A stretch of 11,021 nucleotides of DNA from Hyphomicrobiales bacterium (GTDB taxonomy: Bacteria; Pseudomonadota; Alphaproteobacteria; Rhizobiales; Xanthobacteraceae): positions 1 through 11,021 of the forward strand of contig PKXB01000171.1 in the NCBI GenBank assembly GCA_003133345.1, in the 5' to 3' direction. A program made the position numbers and the translations under genes. Below, piece by piece: positions 1 through 8,038 of this stretch. The notes under the pieces were generated by a model. The model did not search any database. It was not told the DNA's origin and was given only the letters and a program-made list of their open reading frames with translations. Each line of letters starts with the position of its first letter. Position 1 is the stretch's first letter.

Positions 1-183
1 TCGACCTCGGAACTGTTGGACTGGCTGAAACTGCTGATGGTCGAAGACATCGGCCCGGAAATTTTGCGCGAGCGCGACCCCAAGAAGCTGATCCCGCCGC
101 TGCATGGCGCGCTCTTGAAGAACGAGCAGGACGTGCATTTATTTGAGCGGCTGGCGTTCATGGCGCGGCGCGAGGGACGCTGA
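1..183 (+). CDS. MoxR-type AAA+ ATPase, C-terminal fragment
   Basis: Frame 1 is open from the first base to the TGA at 181-183 and gives the last 60 residues of a protein whose start lies off the left edge. The visible tail contains SELLDWLKLLMVEDI, then DPKKLIPPLHGALLKNEQDV and a final HLFERLAFMARR. This resembles the C-terminal helical lid of MoxR-family AAA+ ATPases of Rhizobiales. Such ATPases usually act as chaperones that insert cofactors or mature partner complexes, often with a von Willebrand factor A (VWA) protein encoded beside them. The Walker A and B motifs are outside the window, so the assignment rests on recalled similarity of the tail only. The gene ends 4 bases before the stop of the convergent lipoprotein gene, with no room for a separate terminator. 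No VWA gene follows it here, so any such partner must be upstream or elsewhere. Confidence 0.7.
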   Translation, partial: STSELLDWLKLLMVEDIGPEILRERDPKKLIPPLHGALLKNEQDVHLFERLAFMARREGR

Positions 184-187
184 GCGT

Positions 188-1069
188 TTATCTCTTGCCG
201 GGCTGGTCGGGAACGTCCGTGTCCGGCGGTTCCTCATCTTCCGGCGCTTCCGGCTTCTGGACGGATGGCTTCTGAGCGGCCGGCTTCTTCGCGGCCACCC
301 GTTTTTGCGCCGGCTTAGGTTCCGGCAATTTCACGACCTCCGGCTGTGCCGCGATCGCTGCCGCCGGTTGCTCCAGCCAGCCCTGCTCCTTGGCGAACGC
401 GACGACCTTCTCGCCCACGGCGCGGCCGAGCCGGCGCGCCTGCGCTTCCACGTCGGGCGATAGTTTCTCCGGCGCGGCCTTTTCAGCCGCCAGAACCGTG
501 GCGATCGCCGCGTTGCGCGCCGCCGCCTGTTTTCCGGCCGGAGGCTTGCCGGCGGCCTTGGCATCCGCGTTGAACGCGAGCAGTTGCTTCTTTCCGCCGC
601 TCGAGAAATACGACACCGTCATGTCGGCGACCACGCCGCCGCGGCCGCCGCCGAAGCCGATCTGCTTGTTCTTGGCGGTACTGCTCTGGTCGCCGGCGCG
701 CAGCCGCCCGCTCACCACCACTGACTCGTCGTTGAGGGTGAGCCCCTCCTCGCTGCCGGGCTGCGCATCGAGCCCGGCCTCGCGCAAGGTGGCGACGATG
801 CTGGCGACGATTTCGTCGTCCACGCGCGCAAGCGTGCGCCGCTTGCGCTCCAGGATTGGGTAATTGATACCCTTGCGATCCATTCGCGCGCTGAAACCGC
901 GGTCAATCGCCTCCACTTCGGGGGCCGCCACGAAATCCACCACCAAGACGGTCTTCGGCCGCGCCGGCCCGCCGCCAAACATGCCATTCGCCCCGCCGGT
1001 ATTGGCGCAGCCGGCCAGCGCCAGCGCGGCGATGCCAAGGACGATGAAACGTGAGGTCGACGGTCTCAT
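188..1069 (-). CDS. DUF4410-type outer-membrane lipoprotein
   Basis: The protein has 293 residues. Residues 1-20 form a lipoprotein signal peptide with a positively charged start, a hydrophobic stretch, and the lipobox L18-A19-G20-C21. Ala at +2 suggests transfer to the outer membrane. The region from about 38 to 235 (starting PKTVLVVDF) resembles DUF4410 proteins, a family of unknown function found in many proteobacterial lipoproteins. A glycine-rich patch (GFGGGRGGVV, 138-147) sits inside the domain. The tail from about 240 is low-complexity, rich in Pro, Lys and Ala with an acidic end (PEDEEPPDTD), and is probably disordered or cell-wall contacting. The ATG at 1069 is chosen because it starts the signal peptide; no good Shine-Dalgarno sequence precedes it. 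The FAD oxidoreductase gene lies 72 bases upstream on the same strand, so the two could share a transcript, but a promoter-like motif lies between them. Its role is unknown. Confidence 0.75.
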   Translation of the reverse strand: MRPSTSRFIVLGIAALALAGCANTGGANGMFGGGPARPKTVLVVDFVAAPEVEAIDRGFSARMDRKGINYPILERKRRTLARVDDEIVASIVATLREAGLDAQPGSEEGLTLNDESVVVSGRLRAGDQSSTAKNKQIGFGGGRGGVVADMTVSYFSSGGKKQLLAFNADAKAAGKPPAGKQAAARNAAIATVLAAEKAAPEKLSPDVEAQARRLGRAVGEKVVAFAKEQGWLEQPAAAIAAQPEVVKLPEPKPAQKRVAAKKPAAQKPSVQKPEAPEDEEPPDTDVPDQPGKR

Positions 1070-1078
1070 TCGACCGCA

Positions 1079-1106
1079 AGCCTAGCACAGTCCCGCAGGT
1101 CGAAAG
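1079..1106 (-). promoter_or_regulatory. Weak promoter-like motif upstream of the DUF4410 gene
   Basis: On the minus strand CTTTCG (1101-1106) is followed by TGCTAGGCT (1079-1087), 9 bases before the ATG at 1069. A similar pair, CTTCGC and TGCTAGACT, occurs upstream of the histidine phosphatase gene at 2613-2639. The shared TGCTAGRCT could be a -10 type element of a Rhizobiales housekeeping sigma factor. If so, the transcript would start very close to the ATG, giving an almost leaderless message, which fits the missing Shine-Dalgarno sequence. The evidence is pattern similarity only. Confidence 0.25.
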
Positions 1107-1141
1107 AACAGGTGGCGCGGATGGCTGCGTGAATCCGCCGG

Positions 1142-2587
1142 TCACGCCGGCGGCGCGGCGGGCGGCTCATGGGTCGGTAGATCTTGGGGTGGCGGGGCGC
1201 TGGCGGCCGGCGGCGCTTCCGGTGCGAAAGGCCGGTCATGCCCATTGCGGGTGGCGAAGCGCGCCAGCCTGCGCGTGCGCGCCCGCTCGCGATAGCGCGC
1301 CAGGCCCTGCGCGATCCGGTCGATCGGCCGCGTCCCCCAATAGATGCCTTGCGCCAGAGCCCTACCGAGCACGCCGCCGGCCCAGACCAGTTCGTAGGGC
1401 GCGAACAGCCGCCAGGTCGGGTCGGCCTCGACGATGCCGCGCGCGATCAGCTCGCCGCCCATCGCCGTGGTGTTGAGCCCGTGCCCGCCGAAGCCGCTCG
1501 CCACCCACAACCCGCTCTCGATCTCGCCGAGCTGCGGCATGCGATGGATCGCGCGCCCGAGCGTGCCGCGCCACAGATGCGCGATCTCGATTTTTCCGAG
1601 ATCGGGAAAATTGCGCCGGATGTCGGCAATGAGACCGCGGCGGACCCAGCGCGGATCGGCCTGCCACGCGCGCATGCGGCCCGACCACTGCAACCGGTCG
1701 CCGCCGACGATGCGGTAATGATTATCGGCGCGGTTGGTGTCGCTGACCGCGCCGCGATAGCGCACCACCTCGTGCAGGACCGGCCCGATCGGCTCGGTCA
1801 CCAGCACGAAGGTCGTGATCGGCAACAGCGTCGCACCCAGCCGCGGCATCAGGTCGCCGAGCTGCACATTGCAGGCGAGCACCACATGCGCCGCACGCAC
1901 ACGCGCACCGGGCGTGTCGATGCGCTTGCGAACGCCGGCGGGATCGACCGCGAGCGCCGGCGTGTCCTCGAAGATACGCGCGCCGAATTTTTCCGCATCG
2001 GCGGCCAGACCGAGCGCATAATTGAGCGGATGAATGTGGATGGCGCCGGGAAAATGCAGCGCGCTGAAATAGCGCTGGTTCGGCAGCACCTCGCGCACGC
2101 GCTCCGTCGGCCAGGCCTCGACATTGGCGCCGATCCAGCGCAACCGCTCGACCTCGCTGCGGATCTCGTCGCCATTGTCGGTCTTCGAGATATGCAGCCA
2201 GCCGGGAACCGGATCGACTCCGGGCATGCCGGTCTCATGAATCGTACGCCGCACATAGTCGAGGCCTTGTTCCGACAGCGCCCAGAGCTGCTTGGTGTGA
2301 TCGAGCCCGATGCGCTCGACCATGCTGTCGATATCCTCCTGAAAGCCCGGCAGCACGAAGCCGGTATTGCGCCCGGATGCTGCCCACGCCACCCGGTTGG
2401 CCTCCAGCACCGCCACCGACCAGCCGCGCCGCGCCACCTCGCGCGCCACGGTCAAGCCCGCCAGCCCGGCGCCGATCACGCAGACATCGACGTCGATATC
2501 TAAATTCAGGCGCGGACGCTCCGGGCTTGCCACCCGGGTCGCCTCGTACCAGCCCGCCGCCATATTATCGTTTTCGCTCATTGCCAC
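1142..2587 (-). CDS. FAD-dependent oxidoreductase, DAO family (gamma-glutamylputrescine oxidase-like)
   Basis: The protein has 481 residues. An N-terminal Rossmann motif G39-A-G-L-A-G44 follows VDVCVI, with the ribose-binding acid E62 at the end of the second strand. ASGRNTGF (70-77) matches the FAD-contacting loop of PuuB/DadA-type amine oxidases. Near the C-end, GFGGHGLNTTAMGGELIA (365-382) is the second FAD-contact segment. These enzymes oxidise C-N bonds of amines or amino acids using FAD and O2 or a membrane acceptor. Nothing here fixes the substrate. Residues about 405-445 are an Arg-rich extension and 455-481 a Pro/Ala-rich tail, beyond the usual end of the family. The furthest start is GTG at 2587; an ATG two codons later (2581) is equally possible. 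A GAG-containing, Shine-Dalgarno-like GTGAGCAAG lies just before the GTG and favours neither start strongly. The gene is divergent from the histidine phosphatase gene. Confidence 0.85.
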   Translation of the reverse strand: MAMSENDNMAAGWYEATRVASPERPRLNLDIDVDVCVIGAGLAGLTVAREVARRGWSVAVLEANRVAWAASGRNTGFVLPGFQEDIDSMVERIGLDHTKQLWALSEQGLDYVRRTIHETGMPGVDPVPGWLHISKTDNGDEIRSEVERLRWIGANVEAWPTERVREVLPNQRYFSALHFPGAIHIHPLNYALGLAADAEKFGARIFEDTPALAVDPAGVRKRIDTPGARVRAAHVVLACNVQLGDLMPRLGATLLPITTFVLVTEPIGPVLHEVVRYRGAVSDTNRADNHYRIVGGDRLQWSGRMRAWQADPRWVRRGLIADIRRNFPDLGKIEIAHLWRGTLGRAIHRMPQLGEIESGLWVASGFGGHGLNTTAMGGELIARGIVEADPTWRLFAPYELVWAGGVLGRALAQGIYWGTRPIDRIAQGLARYRERARTRRLARFATRNGHDRPFAPEAPPAASAPPPQDLPTHEPPAAPPA

Positions 2588-2593
2588 ACTTGC

Positions 2594-2602
2594 TCACAGT
2601 GA
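2594..2602. promoter_or_regulatory. Short palindrome TCACAGTGA in the divergent gap
   Basis: TCAC-A-GTGA is a perfect 4+1+4 palindrome lying 7 bases upstream of the GTG start of the FAD oxidoreductase, overlapping its leader and Shine-Dalgarno area. It could be a regulator half-site in the divergent intergenic region. It is short enough to occur by chance, so this is a low-confidence call. Confidence 0.2.
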
Positions 2603-2612
2603 CGCGGCGCTG

Positions 2613-2639
2613 CTTCGCCCCGGGCGCGCATGCTAGACT
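2613..2639 (+). promoter_or_regulatory. Candidate promoter for the SixA-like gene
   Basis: CTTCGC (2613-2618) is followed by TAGACT (2634-2639), which matches TATAAT at four of six positions. The -10-like TGCTAGACT resembles TGCTAGGCT upstream of the DUF4410 gene. Transcription from here would give a leader of roughly 50 bases before the ATG at 2698. The -35 match is poor and the spacing between the elements is 15 bases, so the call is tentative. Confidence 0.3.
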
Positions 2640-2697
2640 GCCGCAGATTCGAAATCGACGCTTCGGCGTCCCGCTGCCCCACTATCCCGATACACCA

Positions 2698-3225
2698 ATG
2701 CGCCGCCTTTTACTGCTACGCCACGCCAAGGCCGAACGGTCCGAGCCCGGAACCAAAGACCTTTCCCGCGTCCTGATCGATCGCGGGCGCAAGGATGCCG
2801 CCAAGATCGGCGCCTATATGGCGGCCCATGCGCTGGTTCCCGACCGGGTGGTCCTATCGCCCGCCGCGCGCACCCAGGAGACTTGGAAGTACGCCGCCAC
2901 CGCGTTCCATCCCGCGCCGGCGGCGATGTCGGCGGAACGGATCTACGACGCCACGCCGCATTGCATTCTGACGGTCATCAAGGACACCCCGGCGTCCGCC
3001 CATACGCTCATGGTCATCGGCCACAATCCTGGGCTGCACGACCTCGCGCTGATGCTGGTCGCCGCCGGCGACATCGATGCGCGCGAGTTGCTGCGTGAGA
3101 AACTGCCGACCTCGGGGCTGGTCATCATCGATTTCGCCTTCGACAACTGGAGCAAGCTGCATCCGCAATCCGGCCGGCTGGAGCGCTTCGTGAGCCCGAG
3201 GTCGCTGGAAGCAGCGGCCAATTAG
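2698..3225 (+). CDS. SixA-type phosphohistidine phosphatase
   Basis: The protein has 175 residues, the usual size for bacterial SixA-like members of the histidine phosphatase (phosphoglycerate mutase) superfamily. The N-terminus MRRLLLLRHAKAE holds the catalytic R8-H9 pair. R58 in SPAARTQET and the second catalytic His H109 in VIGHNPGL complete the active site. The enzyme removes phosphate from phosphohistidine through a phospho-His9 intermediate; in E. coli SixA acts on a phosphotransfer protein. The open frame extends upstream to 2377, but the homologous part begins at the ATG at 2698, and the extra residues overlap the divergent gene and look noncoding. No clear Shine-Dalgarno sequence precedes this ATG. 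The gene stands alone on the plus strand, convergent with the signalling operon to its right. A role in reversing that operon's phosphotransfer is possible but unsupported beyond proximity. Confidence 0.88.
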   Translation: MRRLLLLRHAKAERSEPGTKDLSRVLIDRGRKDAAKIGAYMAAHALVPDRVVLSPAARTQETWKYAATAFHPAPAAMSAERIYDATPHCILTVIKDTPASAHTLMVIGHNPGLHDLALMLVAAGDIDARELLREKLPTSGLVIIDFAFDNWSKLHPQSGRLERFVSPRSLEAAAN

Positions 3226-3321
3226 GCCGTGGATTCATAAATCAAGATTGGCGGGCAATGGCGGAGCTATTCCACGCATCAGGTGCGGACTTCGGCTTAG
3301 TCTTGTGGCGTGACGGCGTTT

Positions 3322-4572
3322 TTAGTCCATGGCGATCCGCGTGCCGGTTGCGCCATTCAACAGCCGCTTGAGGTGGAAGCTGGCAAGCTGATCATCAGCG
3401 TACTTACCAACATGCGCTGCGAATGCCGCGATTGCGCCGGAGTCGCCCGCTTCCAGTTTGGCAAATGCTTCCAGATAACTCTTTGTCGAGGGATCATCGT
3501 ACTGTTTCGCCGGCAAAGGCTCGAAGGCGCGTAGAACCTCCGACCTGCCCCGCAGCAAAAGCTCCCCCACCGGACGGCCCCGGAAGTCCGTTACCTTTGC
3601 CGCGAGGATTGCGCTGACGCAAATGCGGGTGCCGAGTTGTTTGTTGGCGGCTTCCAGCCGCGCCGCGATATTGATGGTGTCGCCATAGGCTGTGTAGTCG
3701 AAGAAGCGGCCGCCACCGAAATTGCCGACGATCGCCGGTCCGGCATGAACACCGATCCGTGTGACTCCCAGAGAGATTCGCTTTTTGTGCCAGCGCACGC
3801 GGAATGTTTGCGCGTATTCGTCCAAAGCCAATGCGCAAGCGACAGCTCGGGCAGCATGGTCCGGCTGCTCGCCAGGGGCTCCGAAAAGCACATGCAAGGC
3901 ATCGCCGACGATCTTTGCTACGGTGCCGTCGTGCGCGAATACGAGATCTGTCATGCCCGTGAGATAGTCGTTCAGAAGCGGCCCAAGCACGTCAGGTTCG
4001 AGCGTCTCCACTAACGCGGTGAAGCTAGCAATGTCGGTGAACAGCGTTGCGATCTCGCGACGTTGTCCGCCGAGATCGATCGCGTCCGCGTCGCTGGCAA
4101 GCCGTTCAGCCAGATTGGGCGAGAAGTAACGCGAGAGCGATGCATGCGCCCGTTCGGCTTCCGCCTGCCGCCGCCGGGCTTCGCGCAGGACTTCGACATG
4201 CCGAAGGGTCTTGGCGATCGTCGTCTCGAGATCAAGAAAATCGATGGGCTTGGTCAGGAAATCGAACGCACCCCGGTTCATCGCGGTGCGAATGTTGGCG
4301 ATGTCGCCATAGGCCGAGACGATGATGGTGGAGAGCTTTTCGTCGCTCTCCTGCAGCTTCTGGAGGAGTGACAGCCCGTCCATCCTCGGCATATTGATGT
4401 CGGTCACCACCAAATCGACGTCCTGGTTCGCCTCCAGCACGGTTAGGGCTTCGACACCGTCGCGCGCAAACAGAAAACTGACGCCGCCATCGCGAATCTG
4501 GTGCCGAAACTTCTGCTGGATGAGCGTTTCCAGGTCCGGCTCGTCGTCGACAACCAGGATCCGTGCGGTCAT
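3322..4572 (-). CDS. Response regulator fused to class III adenylate cyclase
   Basis: The protein has 416 residues. Residues 1-125 form a receiver domain with acidic pocket D9-D10, phosphoacceptor D58 (VVTD), S86 and K108 (LTKP). A helical linker (about 120-150) ends in SLSRYFSPNLAERLA, a common lead-in to bacterial cyclase domains. The class III cyclase domain (about 165-355) has metal-binding D180 (LFTDIASF) and D224 (KIVGDAL), base-contacting K220, and transition-state N301 and R305 (INIAARLE). The spacing of these residues equals that of mycobacterial Rv1625c. The position of the second base-specifying residue is T294 rather than Asp, as in class IIIb adenylate cyclases, so ATP is the likely substrate and cAMP the product. 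It is the last gene of the operon; its ATG overlaps the preceding stop as ATGA and has no good Shine-Dalgarno sequence of its own, so translation probably depends on reinitiation. Cytoplasmic, presumably controlled by the upstream kinase. Confidence 0.9.
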   Translation of the reverse strand: MTARILVVDDEPDLETLIQQKFRHQIRDGGVSFLFARDGVEALTVLEANQDVDLVVTDINMPRMDGLSLLQKLQESDEKLSTIIVSAYGDIANIRTAMNRGAFDFLTKPIDFLDLETTIAKTLRHVEVLREARRRQAEAERAHASLSRYFSPNLAERLASDADAIDLGGQRREIATLFTDIASFTALVETLEPDVLGPLLNDYLTGMTDLVFAHDGTVAKIVGDALHVLFGAPGEQPDHAARAVACALALDEYAQTFRVRWHKKRISLGVTRIGVHAGPAIVGNFGGGRFFDYTAYGDTINIAARLEAANKQLGTRICVSAILAAKVTDFRGRPVGELLLRGRSEVLRAFEPLPAKQYDDPSTKSYLEAFAKLEAGDSGAIAAFAAHVGKYADDQLASFHLKRLLNGATGTRIAMD

Positions 4573-4958
4573 GCGGCGCGTTCAACCCGCGTTTCGATTT
4601 CGCCGCGGAGCATCCCGAAATCGATCGGCTTGGTCAGAAGCGCCTCGGCGCCGTTCGCCAGCGCCTGGCGCTTCGTCTCCGCATCGCCATACGCCGTGAT
4701 CATGATGATTGGAACATCCGGCCGCAGGGCCTTCGCTTTGGGCAGGAGCTCAAGGCCGCTCATCCCCGGCATGTTGATGTCGGACAGGATCAGGATGAGT
4801 GATTGGTCATGGGCCTCGGTGATGCGCTGAAGTGCCAGGCTGGCGGATTGCGCAAAATCCATCGTGAACCGACCGGCGCGAAGATCGTGACGGAACTGTT
4901 GTCGGAACAACAATTCAACATCCGGCTCATCGTCGACCACAAGGATGAGAAGGTTCAC
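4569..4958 (-). CDS. Single-domain response regulator (receiver only)
   Basis: The protein has 129 residues and consists only of a receiver (REC) domain, with acidic pocket D9-D10, phosphoacceptor D60 ([12 protein letters not shown]), T88 and K110 (LLTKPIDF). There is no output domain. Such proteins relay phosphoryl groups, bind a target directly, or act as a phosphate sink. It resembles the receiver of the next gene (LVVDDEPD near the start, then FRH, DINMP, AYGD and LTKPIDF in the same order), suggesting a local duplication. The start is GTG at 4958-4956, which overlaps the kinase stop codon as GTGA. A good Shine-Dalgarno sequence AGGAGA (4965-4970) sits 6 bases before it, inside the kinase gene. 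Its own stop overlaps the cyclase ATG. It is probably phosphorylated by the kinase encoded just upstream. Confidence 0.92.
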   Translation of the reverse strand: MNLLILVVDDEPDVELLFRQQFRHDLRAGRFTMDFAQSASLALQRITEAHDQSLILILSDINMPGMSGLELLPKAKALRPDVPIIMITAYGDAETKRQALANGAEALLTKPIDFGMLRGEIETRVERAA

Positions 4959-7900
4959 GTGCGTTCTCCTGATTTGGCGGTGGTTGCAGCCCCACGCGGC
5001 AGAACAATCCTGAATTCAGTAAACTCGCCCGGCTTCGTATCGACCTCTATAGACCCGGCATGTTGCTTGACGATGATATCATAGCTCAGCGAAAGGCCGA
5101 GACCAGTTCCCTCGCCGACGGGCTTCGTCGTGAAGAACGGAGTGAACATCTTTTCCTTCACCTCGGGCGAAATTCCGGTGCCGTTGTCGCGGATCCTGAT
5201 TTCGACGCTGTCGCCGAGGTTCTTGGTGGTGGCAGCAAGCGTCGGCTCGTAGTCGCCTCCATTCGCTTCCGCTTTGCGCTTGGTCGCCGCGTAGAAGCCG
5301 TTCGAAATCAGGTTGAGTAGCACCCGGGTGATCTCCTGCGGGAACAGATCGACCTCGCCGGCAGCCGGATCAAAGGACCTTTTCAGCGTGATATTGAAGC
5401 CCTGCTTCTCGGCCCGCGCGCCGTGATAGGCGAGATTGAGGCTCTCCTCGACGACGGCGTTGATATTCACGGGCCGGCGCTCTCCGGAACCCTGACGCGA
5501 ATGCAGCAGCATGTTCTTGACGATCGAGTCAGCGCGCTTGCCGTGCTGCACGACCTTCTCGAGATTGCCCTGTAGCATATCCGAAATCTCGCCGACCTGT
5601 GCTTGCAGCTTGCTGTCGAGTTTGGCGCCGGCAAGCGCCTCCCGTAATTCATCAATAAGCTCGACCGAGATGGCCGAAAAATTGTTGACGAAATTGAGCG
5701 GGTTCTTGATCTCGTGCGCGATCCCGGCGGTCAATTGACCAAGTGAAGCGAGCTTCTCCGTCTGGATCAGGCGATCCTGCGCGGTTCGCAATTCCTCCAG
5801 CGACCTGCCCAATTCGCGGGTGCGCTTCTGTACGTCATCAAACAGTCGGACGTTTTCGATCGCAATCACCGCCTGGTCGGCGAAGGTGGTGACTAGTTCG
5901 ATCTGCTTTTCCGTGAACGGCATAACTACAGTGCGCATCAGACCAATGACGCCGATTGGGATGCCCTCGCGCAGGAGTGGAACCCCGAGCATCGAACGAT
6001 ATTTTCCGAGGCTCTGATATTCGAGATAGGTATACTCGGGATCAGCAAGACAATCCGGCAGATGAACCGTTTTCTTCTCGAGTGCGGTGCGGCCGATAAG
6101 CGACCCCCGCTCTGCAGCAATCGGATGTTGCGACGCGTGATTCAAGAAAGAATCCTCGGCATTGTTAGCCGCTGCAGAATAGTACTTGTCGCCCTGTAGC
6201 CTGAAAATCACCGCAAATTCGGCTTCGCAAAGTCGGGCCGCAGTTTCAACGATGGTATCGAGAACGGGCTGCAGATCGAAAGCCGAGCGGCTGATGACCT
6301 TGAGCACATCGGCGGTGGCGGTCTGCTGTTGCAGCGATTGCCGCAGCTCCTTGAGCAGCCGCGTATTCTCGATGGCGATGACGGCCTGCGCAGCAAAATT
6401 CGATACCAGATCGATCTGCTTGTCGGTAAAGGGGCGGACCTCCTGGCGATATATGTTAATTGTGCCGACCAACTCGTTATCTTTTAGCATCGGCACAATG
6501 AGCAGAGTCCTGGCGCCACCGGTTTCGGCTAATGCAACAAGCGGTGGGTAACCTTCAATATAACCTTGCTCCATTTTGACATCGGCAACGTGCTCCACCC
6601 GTTTAGTCTGGACGACCCGAGCAATGGGAATGCTGGGCCCCGGACGAATGGTCGAATTCTCTTCCCGTACCTTCGCAAATTGGGGCGGCACCCCATGCAA
6701 CGCAACAGATCGAAAGTCACCTTCCTCATAAAGGAACATTTCGCCGAATTTGGCTTCGCAGAGTCGAATGGCGTTGGCCAACATGGCCTGGAACACCGGC
6801 TCAAGCTCGCCCGGCGAACTGCTAATGACGCCGAGGACTTCGGATGTCGCCGTCTGCTGCTCCAGCGACTCGGACAATTCTTGCGTACGCAACTCCACTT
6901 TATTTTCCAGGTCGGCATAGGATTCCTGCAACCGTCCAGCCATGTCATTGAACTGATCGGCGAGCGCCTCCAGCTCGTCGCCGGACTTGATCGAGATGCG
7001 TTGCGAGAGATCGCCGCCGCCGATCCGCGCAGCTCCGGCCCGCAAAGCCTGGATCGGCACCACCATCCGGCGTGCCAGGAAGATCCCAGCGAGCGCCGCG
7101 AGACAGAGTGCGCCAAACAGCACTAGAGCCGTGCGCTGGATCGAGGTAATCAGCGGCTGATAAGCCTCATCCACCGGCAGTTCGACAAACACCGTCCAGC
7201 CGAGCGGGGCCACCGGCGCAAAGGCCGTCAGCACCCGCCGGCCCTGGATATCGGTGGCGTTTTCGATCTCCGCCGCCGCGGTGCTGGTCGCGACTTGCCG
7301 CGCCGCCTGAACCTGAGCAAGGCGCGTCATGTCTGTTTTGCGCAGAACCAAACTGATGTCCGGGTGCGCGATCAAACGGCCCTGCGCATCCACCACATAA
7401 GCCTGGCCGCGCGTGCCGACCTTGATCTTTGACACCACGTCCCAGATCAATTTGAGATTGACTTCCGCGATGCTCACGCCGGCGTCGCGGCGCGTACCGG
7501 AGAGCGACAATGTCATGTACGGCTCAGACTCGCGGCGGAAATAGACCGGGCCGTAATAAACCTTGTTTTTCACCGCATCAGTGAATTTCGGCTCCTGCGA
7601 CAGGTCGAGACCGCTGCCGACGACATCCATGGCCAGTCGCGACACACGCAACTGCTCCTTGCCGCTCGCATCGACCTGCGCAAGCTCGGTGATGGCAGGA
7701 ACCTGACGCAACAAGCGTAGCGCATCGAATCGGCGCTGTTCGATGGTCCCGGCGGACCAGAGCAACTGCGTCGTCCAGCCCACCTGACTTTCGATTTCCT
7801 TGATGAACTGGCCGATCTTGGCCGCCGCCGACTCCGCCTGCTCATGCTGGATCTGGATCAATGCGTCTTTATGTTCTCGATAGGATACCCAAATTTCAAA

Positions 7901-8038
7901 CAGTCCGTTGGTCAGCAGCGCCACGCAGACCACGGCAACGAACAGCCCGGCATATTTCAGGAACAGACGGCTGCGGATCTTCCGCGGCGCCGGTGTGTCG
8001 GATGTTCCTGCTTGAAGCGGTGCCGCGTGATCGGTCAT
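4955..8038 (-). CDS. Membrane sensor histidine kinase, Cache-HAMP-GAF-GAF-HisKA-HATPase
   Basis: The protein has 1027 residues. Order: short cytoplasmic start; membrane helix about 28-50; periplasmic dCache-like sensor about 51-300 ([20 protein letters not shown] inside it); second helix about 302-322; HAMP about 323-378; coiled linker; GAF about 405-560; a repeated linker and second GAF about 575-732; coiled S-helix ([20 protein letters not shown]); then the dimerisation domain with phospho-accepting H775 in [11 protein letters not shown]. The ATPase has N909/N913 (LLNLISNG), DNGTG (951-955), FTPFFTTK (965-972) and GEGTGLGLS (976-984). It has no receiver of its own, so it should phosphorylate the two receivers encoded next. 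The two linker-GAF units are alike ([16 protein letters not shown] and [16 protein letters not shown]), pointing to internal duplication. The ATG overlaps the stop of the substrate-binding protein gene before it, and a perfect Shine-Dalgarno sequence lies in that gene's last codons. The likely input is a periplasmic ligand or a loaded binding protein. Confidence 0.93.
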   Translation of the reverse strand: MTDHAAPLQAGTSDTPAPRKIRSRLFLKYAGLFVAVVCVALLTNGLFEIWVSYREHKDALIQIQHEQAESAAAKIGQFIKEIESQVGWTTQLLWSAGTIEQRRFDALRLLRQVPAITELAQVDASGKEQLRVSRLAMDVVGSGLDLSQEPKFTDAVKNKVYYGPVYFRRESEPYMTLSLSGTRRDAGVSIAEVNLKLIWDVVSKIKVGTRGQAYVVDAQGRLIAHPDISLVLRKTDMTRLAQVQAARQVATSTAAAEIENATDIQGRRVLTAFAPVAPLGWTVFVELPVDEAYQPLITSIQRTALVLFGALCLAALAGIFLARRMVVPIQALRAGAARIGGGDLSQRISIKSGDELEALADQFNDMAGRLQESYADLENKVELRTQELSESLEQQTATSEVLGVISSSPGELEPVFQAMLANAIRLCEAKFGEMFLYEEGDFRSVALHGVPPQFAKVREENSTIRPGPSIPIARVVQTKRVEHVADVKMEQGYIEGYPPLVALAETGGARTLLIVPMLKDNELVGTINIYRQEVRPFTDKQIDLVSNFAAQAVIAIENTRLLKELRQSLQQQTATADVLKVISRSAFDLQPVLDTIVETAARLCEAEFAVIFRLQGDKYYSAAANNAEDSFLNHASQHPIAAERGSLIGRTALEKKTVHLPDCLADPEYTYLEYQSLGKYRSMLGVPLLREGIPIGVIGLMRTVVMPFTEKQIELVTTFADQAVIAIENVRLFDDVQKRTRELGRSLEELRTAQDRLIQTEKLASLGQLTAGIAHEIKNPLNFVNNFSAISVELIDELREALAGAKLDSKLQAQVGEISDMLQGNLEKVVQHGKRADSIVKNMLLHSRQGSGERRPVNINAVVEESLNLAYHGARAEKQGFNITLKRSFDPAAGEVDLFPQEITRVLLNLISNGFYAATKRKAEANGGDYEPTLAATTKNLGDSVEIRIRDNGTGISPEVKEKMFTPFFTTKPVGEGTGLGLSLSYDIIVKQHAGSIEVDTKPGEFTEFRIVLPRGAATTAKSGERT
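4965..4970 (-). promoter_or_regulatory. Shine-Dalgarno sequence deciding the GTG start of the lone receiver
   Basis: On the minus strand AGGAGA lies inside the last codons of the kinase gene, 6 bases before the GTG at 4958. It supports the GTG as the true start despite the four-base overlap with the kinase stop. Confidence 0.7.

Noticed and set aside
1135..1153. Inverted repeat CCGCCGG-TCACG-CCGGCGG at the end of the FAD oxidoreductase gene
   Set aside because: A seven-pair GC stem overlaps the stop codon, but there is no T tract after it, and such repeats arise easily from Pro/Ala/Gly codons in GC-rich DNA.
1184..2503. 439-codon open frame on the plus strand opposite the FAD oxidoreductase
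   Set aside because: It is exactly antisense to a gene with clear FAD motifs. Its translation is rich in Arg, His, Ala and Asp with no recognisable domain, as expected from a GC-rich antisense frame.
2377..2697. Upstream extension of the histidine phosphatase frame
   Set aside because: The extra N-terminal residues are Pro/Arg-rich, overlap the divergent FAD gene, and precede the conserved start of the fold at 2698.
3215..3229. Hairpin CGGCC-AATTA-GGCCG across the phosphatase stop codon as a terminator
   Set aside because: The stem is only five pairs and no run of T follows, so it is not a convincing intrinsic terminator.
6566..7126. 186-codon open frame on the plus strand inside the kinase gene
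   Set aside because: It is antisense to the HAMP and first GAF coding region and shows no recognisable domain, start signal or partner gene.
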